This document shows positions 1-6,357 of a stretch of 12,481 bases of DNA, in pieces. How positions within the stretch are numbered: position 1 is the first letter of the stretch; each line of letters begins with the position of its first letter. Below the pieces are notes generated by a model. It worked only from the letters and a program-made list of their open reading frames with translations. It was not told the DNA's origin and did no database searches. The stretch comes from LW40-45 sp048883105 (GTDB lineage: Archaea; Asgardarchaeota; Lokiarchaeia; Sigyniarchaeales; SOKP01): NCBI GenBank assembly GCA_048883105.1, contig JBHLQY010000068.1, forward strand, positions 1 to 12,481, in the 5' to 3' direction. Position numbers and translations under genes: made by a program.

Positions 1-963
1 GCGATCTTCTCCAGGTGCTTTCTTAGAATTTCTAAGACCTCTCATAATATTACCGGCCGTCCTCTTGAAAGTATCTAAAGGGATAAAATTTTCAATATTA
101 ATTGCTAAGAAGAAATGACCTACTTTAAGACGTTTTTGCCCTTTTTCAATAATTCCAATTGTATCTTTAAGATAAATTCCACTTGTTAATGCTGCGGACA
201 AGATTTCTACTAAAGTAGCGTATCCATATCCCTTATGTCCTCCTGTATCCTCTCCTTTTCCCCCTAACGGTAATAAAGCGGCCATACCTTTTCCTAAATC
301 ATCCAATATTTTTTTTGGATCTGTTTCAGTTTTACCCTCATTAGTAATAATCACCCCATCGGGAACTGATTTATTTATCCTATTATAAACTTCTACTTTT
401 CCTCTCTGAACAATTGAGGTTGCGCAATCTATGAGAAATGGAAATTTTTCATCTGTAGGAGCGCCAGCTGTTAAAGGATTAGTACCTAGCATTGGTTCAA
501 CACCGAAAGTTGGAGGAATTGAGGGTCTGGCATTAGTTACTGCTATACCAATCATTCCTTCTTTTATCGCCATTAAAGAATAATACCCAGCAATGCCAAA
601 ATGGGTGGAGTTTCTTACTGCTACTGCTCCAAGCCCGTATTTTTTTGCTTTTTCAATTGCCATCTTCATTGCTTTATAGGCAATAACATGCCCCATCCCA
701 CACCCTCCATCAATAAGAGTCGTTGTAGGACCATCCTTAATTATTTCTATTTCAGATTTTGTTTCGTAAATTCCCTCTTTAATTCGGTCATAATACATTT
801 TACAGCGCTGAATTCCATGAGAATCAATACCCCTTAAATCTGAGGTGATTAGAACATCAGCTATAATATTAGCATCTTCTTTTGGTACGCCAAGCCCCTT
901 AAAGACGTCTCTCATAAAATTCTCTAGAGTTTTTGCTTCAATATATTCAACTTCATTCGACAT
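1..963 (-). CDS. Ldh2-family malate/L-lactate dehydrogenase, 3'-truncated by window edge
   Basis: NAD(P)-dependent 2-hydroxyacid dehydrogenase of the Ldh2/MDH2 superfamily (malate, L-lactate, sulfolactate and ureidoglycolate dehydrogenases), cytosolic. I read 321 codons from ATG at 963 to the left edge; the family is usually near 350, so about 30 C-terminal residues are missing. Visible family motifs: SDLRGIDSHG (41-50), RNSTHFGIAGYY (117-128, with the family His at 121), a conserved stretch GVEPMLGTNPLT (154-165), and GGHKGYG (241-247). No Shine-Dalgarno site precedes the ATG; a weak AT-rich element lies about 30 bases upstream, so the transcript may be almost leaderless. It is transcribed away from the SRP RNA gene. 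The substrate cannot be told from sequence: malate, lactate and sulfolactate enzymes share these motifs. The family call is firm. Confidence 0.93.
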   Translation of the reverse strand, partial: MSNEVEYIEAKTLENFMRDVFKGLGVPKEDANIIADVLITSDLRGIDSHGIQRCKMYYDRIKEGIYETKSEIEIIKDGPTTTLIDGGCGMGHVIAYKAMKMAIEKAKKYGLGAVAVRNSTHFGIAGYYSLMAIKEGMIGIAVTNARPSIPPTFGVEPMLGTNPLTAGAPTDEKFPFLIDCATSIVQRGKVEVYNRINKSVPDGVIITNEGKTETDPKKILDDLGKGMAALLPLGGKGEDTGGHKGYGYATLVEILSAALTSGIYLKDTIGIIEKGQKRLKVGHFFLAINIENFIPLDTFKRTAGNIMRGLRNSKKAPGEDR

Positions 964-1112
964 AATGAATCAATTAAAAGAATTTTTACATTATTTTAAG
1001 TTGGAATTTAATTCAATAATTATTAATTAATTCTATTTATTAGATATATTAGAAAATATCGTTTTTCTCTCAATTTCAATAAGTTTTTATTCCATTTCTT
1101 CTTAATTTGATA
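964..1112. promoter_or_regulatory. Divergent intergenic region between the Ldh2 gene and SRP RNA
   Basis: AT-rich spacer of about 150 bases with no open frame worth reporting. Near 1082-1090 the sequence AGTTTTTAT is a TATA-like element that sits about 26 bases before the apparent 5' end of the SRP RNA, the distance expected in archaea. The plus-strand promoter call is inference from spacing. Confidence 0.4.
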
Positions 1113-1390
1113 TGGACCACTTGGGCAGGTCTGAAGTCCCATGCTGGACGGACCGCAAAATGCTCACAGCGGAAATGCCTGATTTAAGGTTTCATAAAAT
1201 TTTCTTATCCAGTTTTATGTTCCGTCGAAGCATCGGCTGCATAGGTGGGTATCAGGGCAGTGTTTTTTGTAGGAAAAATATAAGCTCGTAATTATCAACC
1301 CGATAAGGCCCGGGAGGGAGCAGTCGTAAGTATAGGTGTTCACGCTTTGCAGTGCGGGTGTGGAGGGGCATATTACAAGGTTATAACAAT
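1113..1390 (+). ncRNA. ffs: Archaeal signal recognition particle (7S) RNA
   Basis: RNA scaffold of the signal recognition particle, which binds SRP54 and SRP19 and targets nascent membrane and secreted proteins. The stretch is GC-rich in an AT-rich setting. Near the 5' end, CTGAAGTCCCATGCTGGAC resembles the Alu-domain helices 3/4, with GTCC (1136-1139) able to pair with GGAC (1146-1149). CATAAAA (1193-1199) pairs perfectly with TTTTATG (1213-1219). The S domain is clearest: helix 8 at about 1301-1326 has CGAT pairing with GTCG, the asymmetric-loop AGCA on the 3' side, and a CCC/GGG stem capped by GGGA at 1312-1315. This matches the archaeal form of the universal SRP hairpin. Downstream TTTGCAGTGCGGG resembles the conserved 3' strand of helix 5. 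The ends are approximate; I could not establish a firm helix 1. Confidence 0.9.
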
Positions 1391-1410
1391 TTTGATTGAA
1401 ATCGAGAATC

Positions 1411-1436
1411 GGGTTTTTTTATATTCTTATTTTTTA
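1411..1436 (+). terminator. Poly-T terminator after SRP RNA
   Basis: GGG followed by seven T (1414-1420) and a second T-rich run to 1435. Archaeal transcription commonly ends at such T tracts without needing a hairpin. Its position just after the SRP RNA supports the call. Confidence 0.55.
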
Positions 1437-1496
1437 AAAAAAATTTAAATTATTACATCATTGTAAATTAATTCATATGCTTTATTTGAAGTTAAA

Positions 1497-1506
1497 TATA
1501 TATAAA
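1497..1506 (+). promoter_or_regulatory. TATA box for the first corrinoid-protein gene
   Basis: TATATATAAA lies about 55 bases before the ATG at 1557, predicting a start of transcription near 1527 and a leader of about 30 bases. The leader holds only a weak purine-rich AGAGAAGA stretch as a possible ribosome binding site. Inferred from the archaeal TATA consensus. Confidence 0.5.
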
Positions 1507-1556
1507 AATTAAAAAAGAGATTAAAAAAAAAATTTAGAGAAGAACAGTCGATTTTT

Positions 1557-2192
1557 ATGGATTTTGAAAAACTAACTGAACTTATTATTGAATTAGAAGT
1601 TGATGACATTGCTGATGCTGTAAAAGAAGCTCTCGAGATAGATGGAAAAGATCCGTTTGAGGTATTAAACGCTTTAACGAAAGGAATGGATGAAGTTGGA
1701 AGACGATATGAAGAAAAAGAATATTATCTAACTGAACTCGTTCTTGCTGGAGAGACTATGAAGGAAGCGCTTAATATCTTACAACCAGTATTGGCTGCAG
1801 CAGATACATCTAGTGAAAAAACCAAGATTATTTTAGCAACAGTTAAAGGAGATAATCATGATATTGGAAAAAATATCCTTGGTTCGTTGCTTTTAAGTTC
1901 TGGTTTTGAATTACACGATCTAGGAATGGATGTGGATTCTGAGATTATCGTGAATAAAGTAAAAGAAACTGGAGCTAAAATAGTGGCTTTAAGTTCCCTT
2001 TTAACCATGACTGTAGAAGAAATTAAAGTTGTCCACGAAGCTTTACAGATAGCGGGGCTTCGAGATAAAGTTAAAATGATTGTTGGAGGTGCACCATTAA
2101 ACATGGAACTTGCTAAAAAACTAGGCGCTGACGATTTTTCTGATGACGCTGTTGATGGAGTTAAACACATTAAAGAATTGGCAGGAATATAA
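1557..2192 (+). CDS. Corrinoid (methyl-cobalamin) protein, MtbC/MtaC/MttC family, copy 1
   Basis: Small cytosolic cobalamin carrier that receives a methyl group from a substrate-specific methyltransferase and passes it to a second methyltransferase. Its 211 residues match the usual length. Residues 1 to about 88 form the helical cap (B12-binding-2); the rest is the Rossmann-like B12-binding domain. The base-off/His-on signature D-x-H-x-x-G is present as DNHDIG at 99-104, so His101 should ligate cobalt. SSLLTMT (146-152) and GGAPLN (177-182) complete the cofactor pocket. It is followed after 52 bases by a paralogue about 76% identical (160 of 211 by hand, no gaps), then by a UroD-type methyltransferase. 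Seven T directly after the stop could end some transcripts. Methylamine, methanol and methoxy-compound carriers look alike here, so the substrate is not assigned. Confidence 0.95.
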   Translation: MDFEKLTELIIELEVDDIADAVKEALEIDGKDPFEVLNALTKGMDEVGRRYEEKEYYLTELVLAGETMKEALNILQPVLAAADTSSEKTKIILATVKGDNHDIGKNILGSLLLSSGFELHDLGMDVDSEIIVNKVKETGAKIVALSSLLTMTVEEIKVVHEALQIAGLRDKVKMIVGGAPLNMELAKKLGADDFSDDAVDGVKHIKELAGI

Positions 2193-2199
2193 TTTTTTT
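2193..2199 (+). terminator. Short poly-T after corrinoid protein 1
   Basis: Seven consecutive T immediately after the TAA. It may act as a weak or partial archaeal terminator between the two corrinoid genes; whether transcription reads through is unknown. Confidence 0.35.
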
Positions 2200-2202
2200 A
2201 TT

Positions 2203-2226
2203 TAAAAACATTTATAAAAACATTAA
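2203..2226 (+). promoter_or_regulatory. Tandem 12-base repeat over a TATA-like element
   Basis: TAAAAACATTTA at 2203-2214 is repeated as TAAAAACATTAA at 2215-2226. The junction makes TTTATAAAAA (2211-2220), a TATA-like box about 30 bases before the second corrinoid start. It suggests that this gene may have its own promoter, and the repeat could be a regulator site. AT-rich chance similarity is possible. Confidence 0.35.
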
Positions 2227-2244
2227 AATCGAGGGAAAATAAAA

Positions 2245-2880
2245 ATGGATTTTGAAAGAATAACCGAACTTGTAATTGAGCTCGAGATTGATGATATTGC
2301 GGATGCAATAAAAGAAGCTCTCGAAGAAGACGGAAAAGATCCTTATGATGTTTTAAATGCTTTAACTGAAGGAATGGATGAGGTGGGACGCCGATACGAA
2401 GCAGAAGAATATTATTTAACTGAATTAGTATTAGCAGGAGAAACCATGAAAGAAGCGTTTAAAATAATAAGGCCCGCTATGGCTGCTTCTGATAAATCGA
2501 TAAAAAAAGTGAAAGTAATAATTGCCACAGTTAGAGGGGATAATCACGATATTGGAAAAAATCTTCTTGGAACATTGCTATTAAGTTCTGGATTTGAAGT
2601 GATAGATTTAGGTATGGACATTAAGGCAGAAACTATCGTAGAAGAAGTAAAGAAAACTGGAGCTACAATAATAGGATTAAGTTCTCTTTTAACTATGACA
2701 GTGGATCAGATTACAGCCGTCCATGAAGCGCTAAAAGCTGCGGGACTTAGGGATAAAGTGAAATTAATTGTTGGTGGCGCACCCTTAAACATGGAACTTG
2801 CAAAAAGATTAGGTGCTGATGATTTTGCCGACGATGCTGTTGATGGTGTTAGGCATATTAAAGAATTAGCAGAATCATAA
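2245..2880 (+). CDS. Corrinoid (methyl-cobalamin) protein, MtbC/MtaC/MttC family, copy 2
   Basis: Paralogue of the preceding gene with the same 211-residue length and architecture: helical cap then B12-binding domain. DNHDIG at 99-104 again supplies the cobalt-ligating His101, and SSLLTMT and GGAPLN are unchanged. Differences from copy 1 cluster around residues 73-93 (end of the cap and linker) and 118-143 (strand and helix on the B12 domain). The cofactor loops and the YYLTELVLAGETMKEA cap helix are identical. GAGGG (2231-2235) ends nine bases before the ATG and is a fair ribosome binding site. The gene lies between copy 1 and the UroD-like methyltransferase, which starts 78 bases downstream, consistent with one methyl-transfer operon. 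The two copies could serve different methyltransferases or different conditions; sequence cannot decide. Confidence 0.95.
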   Translation: MDFERITELVIELEIDDIADAIKEALEEDGKDPYDVLNALTEGMDEVGRRYEAEEYYLTELVLAGETMKEAFKIIRPAMAASDKSIKKVKVIIATVRGDNHDIGKNLLGTLLLSSGFEVIDLGMDIKAETIVEEVKKTGATIIGLSSLLTMTVDQITAVHEALKAAGLRDKVKLIVGGAPLNMELAKRLGADDFADDAVDGVRHIKELAES

Positions 2881-2913
2881 ACTTTCTGAAAATATAATCA
2901 AAACAAATCAAAA

Positions 2914-2958
2914 TAATAATATATTTATATTATCTCTAAAAAAAGAGTTAAGGTATAT
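2914..2958 (+). promoter_or_regulatory. Possible internal promoter and ribosome binding site for the UroD-like gene
   Basis: A TATATTTATATTAT-like run around 2918-2933 is TATA-like, and AAGGT at 2950-2954 sits four bases before the ATG at 2959. The gene may be read both from here and from upstream. The region is AT-rich, so the promoter call is weak. Confidence 0.35.
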
Positions 2959-4131
2959 ATGAATTGTAGAGAAAGAGTACTTACAACGTTAAATTTAGAA
3001 GAACCTGACTGTGTGCCTTGTCACACAATAATAATTGATGCTAATAATGTCGATGAGATTCTGGGAAAACCACAAATAACCGATTTCGATACTGTTGAGA
3101 GAGTAATGCGGGACAATCCTGACGGATGGGTTGAGGAATTAAGTAATTTGGTTGAAAGTGTTGAAACATCTGTATTTTCCCGATGTGTCGAGGCCGCTAC
3201 TAAGATAGGTCTTGATGCTATGCAGGTAGGAATTATCCCATTTTACTTTTTTGACAATCCTAATGAAGAAAGACTTTTAATGAAAGATATCTTTGGAAGA
3301 GTTTGGGAAGCTAGAGACAACGAAGGAAATTTTAATCCTTATTATTTGTATGGTACGCTTACAATTGATAAATGGGAAGAGATCAAAGAAAATATTGAAG
3401 GACCATTGACTGAGAAATACAAAAAAATGGCAAAAAAATTTTTTCGCCGCATAAATAAAAAACATAAGGATAACATTTTTGTTTTAGTTACAAATGATTA
3501 TCTAGGAACATTTGAGAGTACTTCCCAAGGAATGGGAATGACCTATTATTCAAAGATGCTCCACAAAAATCCGAAATTTCTCAAAGAAGTACATGCGGTT
3601 TTTGCCACATTTACAAAAGATCTTTATATGAGTTATATGGATGCTGGAGCGGAAGTTTTCATAGAATCCGGCGATCTTGCATATCATACAGGACCTATGA
3701 TGAATCCAAAAAAATACGATGAACTTTTATTACCTGCCTATAAAATTATCACAGACGCTGTACATGAGAGAGGCGGGAAAATAGTGCTTCATACAGATGG
3801 GCAAATCACTCCGTTATTAGATTTTATTGTTAACTGTGGATTTGATGGTTTACATAGCCTTGAACCCACAGCTGGCGTTGATTTAGCGCTAGTCAAGAAA
3901 AAAGTAGGTAATAAATTATGTCTTATGGGCAACATAGATGTGGCTCACGATCTCGTATATGGTACTAAAGAAGAAGTATTTAATTCAGTGAAATATGCCA
4001 TTAAGACTGCTGGTCCCGGTGGAGGTTTTATAGTTTCCGCCGCAAATATGCATCCAGCAGTTAAAGTTCCAAATTTAAAATGGATGGTTGAAGCAACTAA
4101 AAAATATGGAGTATATCCTCTTAAATTTTAG
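2959..4131 (+). CDS. UroD-superfamily corrinoid methyltransferase
   Basis: TIM-barrel protein of the uroporphyrinogen-decarboxylase superfamily, 390 residues. Sitting directly after two corrinoid proteins, it is read as a methyltransferase acting on them rather than as heme-pathway UroD. Family landmarks: ESGDLAYHTGPMMNP (236-250), LHTDGQITPLLDFI (277-290), HSLEPTAGVDL (299-309), MGNIDV (323-328), GGGFIVSAANMHP (354-366), and a C-terminal YGVYP. The metal-binding position reads H-T-D (278-280), whereas CoM methyltransferases MtaA and MtbA have H-x-C followed by a later Cys; Cys293 and Cys321 are nearby. The H-x-D form is common in UroD-like proteins found with corrinoid proteins, some of which are O-demethylase components. 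Substrate demethylase is therefore a better guess than CoM methylase. The stop is two bases from the convergent gene's stop. Confidence 0.85.
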   Translation: MNCRERVLTTLNLEEPDCVPCHTIIIDANNVDEILGKPQITDFDTVERVMRDNPDGWVEELSNLVESVETSVFSRCVEAATKIGLDAMQVGIIPFYFFDNPNEERLLMKDIFGRVWEARDNEGNFNPYYLYGTLTIDKWEEIKENIEGPLTEKYKKMAKKFFRRINKKHKDNIFVLVTNDYLGTFESTSQGMGMTYYSKMLHKNPKFLKEVHAVFATFTKDLYMSYMDAGAEVFIESGDLAYHTGPMMNPKKYDELLLPAYKIITDAVHERGGKIVLHTDGQITPLLDFIVNCGFDGLHSLEPTAGVDLALVKKKVGNKLCLMGNIDVAHDLVYGTKEEVFNSVKYAIKTAGPGGGFIVSAANMHPAVKVPNLKWMVEATKKYGVYPLKF

Positions 4132-4133
4132 TT

Positions 4134-4577
4134 TCAGTTGTCTTTTTTTTCTATATAAAGAGTATAACGACATACATCTGTTTTATCTTTTAAAATACAT
4201 TCATGAATATCTCCTTTGTATCTAAATCGAGGGTCTAATTCATTCAATAAACCAATGGTATATGGAGAACAAATGCTTTTTTGAACGAGTTCGGCTGTAT
4301 CTGGAGCATAGATACCTCCAACAGGACAAAATTTTCGACTATATTTAATTGCAACTTCATATTTATTATCGCTTATTTTAATAATTTTAGACTTAGCCCC
4401 TAATACTTTATAACATTGTTTTAAGCCATTTTCAATGTTTTTTAATCCCCTTGATTTATATATTTTTCCTAATTTTGCACCTAACGTAGAACTTATTGTT
4501 TTGGGTAAATTTTCACCACCCACACTTATCATTTCTTTAATATAAGCTTGTAAAAACTTCATTGCATCCAATGACAT
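4134..4577 (-). CDS. Small Cys-containing protein, possibly V4R-like ligand-binding domain
   Basis: Function not recognised with certainty. The ORF can open at GTG 4586 or ATG 4583, but GGTGAT at 4588-4583 lies five bases before ATG 4577, so I choose 4577 (147 residues). The N-terminal half is helical (MKFLQAYIKEMI..., LGAKLGKIYKSRG). The C-terminal half carries Cys in a spaced pattern: FCPVGG, ICSPYTIGLL, HECIL and VCRYTLYI. That resembles V4R (4-vinyl reductase-like) domains, which end in a Cys-containing strand pair and bind hydrophobic ligands or metal. No signal peptide or membrane segment is seen. It converges on the UroD-like gene with a two-base gap and has no close upstream partner. 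Other small-molecule sensors or a metal-binding protein remain possible. Confidence 0.55.
   Translation of the reverse strand: MSLDAMKFLQAYIKEMISVGGENLPKTISSTLGAKLGKIYKSRGLKNIENGLKQCYKVLGAKSKIIKISDNKYEVAIKYSRKFCPVGGIYAPDTAELVQKSICSPYTIGLLNELDPRFRYKGDIHECILKDKTDVCRYTLYIEKKDN
4143..4150 (+). terminator. Poly-T after the UroD-like gene
   Basis: Eight T begin 12 bases after the TAG, inside the 3' end of the convergent minus-strand gene. A likely archaeal terminator for the plus-strand methyltransferase operon. Confidence 0.45.
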
Positions 4578-4586
4578 ACACATCAC

Positions 4587-4835
4587 CTAACTACTTTATT
4601 TATATCCCATAAAGATAGTAGAAACACTTTTTGGAAGGATTATCTTTTATAATCCCCTAAGTTCTTAAATAAACTCTTCAAATTTATTTTATGTATTATA
4701 GTTATTAATAGTTATTTATTTTGAATAATTTTGTTCCTTTAGATCATACAAAAAGGTTTACTTCTCAATTAAATTTTATAAAAATGTCAAAAATTAACAC
4801 TTTTATAAATTTAAGATTTGAAGAGTAGGCTGATA
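4587..4835. other. Non-coding spacer with a short perfect palindrome
   Basis: About 250 AT-rich bases between two minus-strand genes. I see no gene. GATATAAATAAA read on the minus strand (about 4595-4606) is TATA-like and just upstream of the 4577 gene. GGATTAT (4637-4643) and ATAATCC (4649-4655) form a perfect 7-base inverted repeat with a 5-base loop, a possible operator or weak hairpin. Confidence 0.4.
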
Positions 4836-5438
4836 TTAAATTTGATTTTTTAAGGTGAACCTCAAAAGAAGATCTTTATCTTCTTCAGCATAGTCAATTC
4901 CTATCCTCTTATTGATAATAATATCTTCATTGTTAATATATTCCCCTTGAGCAACAAATAATTTCGATTCTGGAGCACATGAATCTTTACCGTTAAATTT
5001 TGTTTTTGTGATATTTAAAGCCATACAAAGCTTACTCGGACCATCTGTTAAATTTTTATAACTCTTTCCAATTCTTACATTACGATTTTCTTTCATTAAA
5101 TCAATTCCACTTATAGGGAAAATTTTTCGTATAAAAACTCCGCAAGGCATTCCTTCAGGTTCAGTTATTACATTTAGGCAAAAATACATTCCATAAATAT
5201 AGTAAACATATAAAGTGCCTGGCTTTTCGTACATAATTTTAGTTTTTTCAGTTTTTTTATAATTATAACAATGACTAGCTTTATCATAGGGACCAAGATA
5301 CGCTTCGTCCTCTATGATTTTACCTACCATCGTCCCTTTATTTGTTTTTCTGACTAAGTATTTACCTAAGAGATCCTTTGCAACAATTTTAGTATCTCTA
5401 GAAAAAAATTCTCTTCTTAATCGTATTAAGGTCTTCAA
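4836..5438 (-). CDS. mpg: DNA-3-methyladenine glycosylase (AAG/MPG family)
   Basis: Monofunctional base-excision repair glycosylase that removes 3-methyladenine, hypoxanthine and other alkylated purines. The 200 residues match bacterial and archaeal members. Motifs align directly with human AAG: DEAYLGPYDKASH (44-56) contains Glu45, matching the catalytic Glu125, plus Tyr47 and His56, matching Tyr127 and His136. GTLYVYYIYGMYFCLNV (74-90) is the pocket strand and carries the second stacking Tyr, and LTDGPSKLCMALNI (130-143) forms the substrate-binding wall. The start is TTG at 5438: an in-frame TAA lies one codon further upstream, the next Met is residue 37 (inside the domain), and AGGGA precedes the TTG by about nine bases. 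It is probably a stand-alone housekeeping gene. Confidence 0.95.
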   Translation of the reverse strand: MKTLIRLRREFFSRDTKIVAKDLLGKYLVRKTNKGTMVGKIIEDEAYLGPYDKASHCYNYKKTEKTKIMYEKPGTLYVYYIYGMYFCLNVITEPEGMPCGVFIRKIFPISGIDLMKENRNVRIGKSYKNLTDGPSKLCMALNITKTKFNGKDSCAPESKLFVAQGEYINNEDIIINKRIGIDYAEEDKDLLLRFTLKNQI

Positions 5439-5530
5439 AATTTATTCCCTAAATGGTTCTTTTGATATTAAATAACTATTATTAGGAAGAAAAAAGTGTT
5501 ATTTTTACTTCTAAATCGTTTCCAAGTTAA

Positions 5531-6262
5531 TTATTCCTTATCAAAAATCTGATAGATATTTTTATCTATTATCCATTTGTCAACTAAAAGTGTTTGGAAA
5601 TTTTCTTTATTACTTATATCATACTTATTATGAATCGTACTTTTTGGAATCCAAAACTCATTACCGGTATCTAAGGAGATTAATAATGCCTTAAGACTTT
5701 CAACCTTGATCTTTGCGTTAATTTCCATTATTTCTTTTGATACCTCGTATTCTGTAGTTTCTACGACTTGAAGACCATCTTTAGCTTTTATGTGCTCTGA
5801 AAATACGCCATAATCACCTTCAACTGTTTTTTCTCTTCGATCTTTCGTTTCAAAATTACCAGATGTTGCAAATTCTATTTTTTCATCTAAAATATGTTCG
5901 AGTAATTTTATTAAGAAATTAGTGTTTGGAAATTTTAGCTTTTTTTTATAATTACCGATCTTGAATTTCAAAACTTCACGTGCCTCGCTTTCCCATCCAA
6001 CATAAATTTCTGTTTTTTCGTCTTTAAAAACGTGATAACCTCTCCAATTTTGACTCCGCCTATTTAATACTTCTAAAATACATATAATTTCCTCTAATGA
6101 GAGTCTAATAGTCTTTCCTTCGTTTTTAGAAGGTTTTTCCCAGGTTCCATCTTCCTTTCTATTAATACATGTTAAGAAAATATGTGGCACCAATTTTGCT
6201 GGAGAATTTATAATAATTCCACTTTTTTGCCCAAAGAAACTTTTTGTATGAAAATCAGCCAT
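5531..6262 (-). CDS. Hypothetical protein with PC4/Whirly-like N-terminus and C-terminal 'WIPKS' domain
   Basis: Not firmly recognised. The frame also opens at TTG 6271, but I favour ATG 6262 (243 residues): a TATA-like TTTTAAATTATAAG on the minus strand lies about 22-25 bases upstream, suggesting a leaderless transcript. The first 100 or so residues (KSGIIINSPAKLVPHIFL, TWEKPSKNEGKTIRLSLEEI, a later WRGYHVFKDEKTEIYVGWES) look like a beta-rich PC4/Whirly-type ssDNA-binding domain with a helix. A charged Lys/Glu-rich middle follows. The end has a strand-rich motif ALLISLDTGNEFWIPKSTI of the kind that closes some archaeal and phage proteins. No signal peptide or membrane helix is seen. A single-stranded nucleic-acid binding or transcription role is an inference from fold resemblance. 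It starts 96 bases past the uS10 stop on the same strand and may be co-transcribed. Confidence 0.5.
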   Translation of the reverse strand: MADFHTKSFFGQKSGIIINSPAKLVPHIFLTCINRKEDGTWEKPSKNEGKTIRLSLEEIICILEVLNRRSQNWRGYHVFKDEKTEIYVGWESEAREVLKFKIGNYKKKLKFPNTNFLIKLLEHILDEKIEFATSGNFETKDRREKTVEGDYGVFSEHIKAKDGLQVVETTEYEVSKEIMEINAKIKVESLKALLISLDTGNEFWIPKSTIHNKYDISNKENFQTLLVDKWIIDKNIYQIFDKE

Positions 6263-6357
6263 CCCAATCAATACTTATAATTTAAAATGAAATTATGCTT
6301 ATTTTTCTAATAAACATATATTCGCCTAATGATTTAAATTCAATTATTAAAAATGAA

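Noticed and set aside
601..1030. Two small plus-strand open frames (601-837 and 845-1030)
   Set aside because: The first lies wholly inside the minus-strand Ldh2 gene and the second mostly so; their translations are low-complexity and match no family. They are antisense shadows.
1113..1390. RNase P RNA as an alternative for the structured GC-rich RNA
   Set aside because: The conserved RNase P blocks (GAGGAAAGUCC-like and ACAGAA-like) are absent, while the SRP helix 8 hairpin and Alu-like 5' part are clear.
1856..2170. 104-codon minus-strand frame opposite corrinoid gene 1
   Set aside because: It is antisense to the B12-binding domain, and its Ser/Leu-rich translation is what complementary codons of that domain would give.
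2959..4131. Heme-pathway uroporphyrinogen decarboxylase (HemE) for the UroD-like protein
   Set aside because: The protein is longer than HemE, lacks the typical HemE N-terminal RxPVWxMRQAGR block, and sits next to corrinoid carriers.
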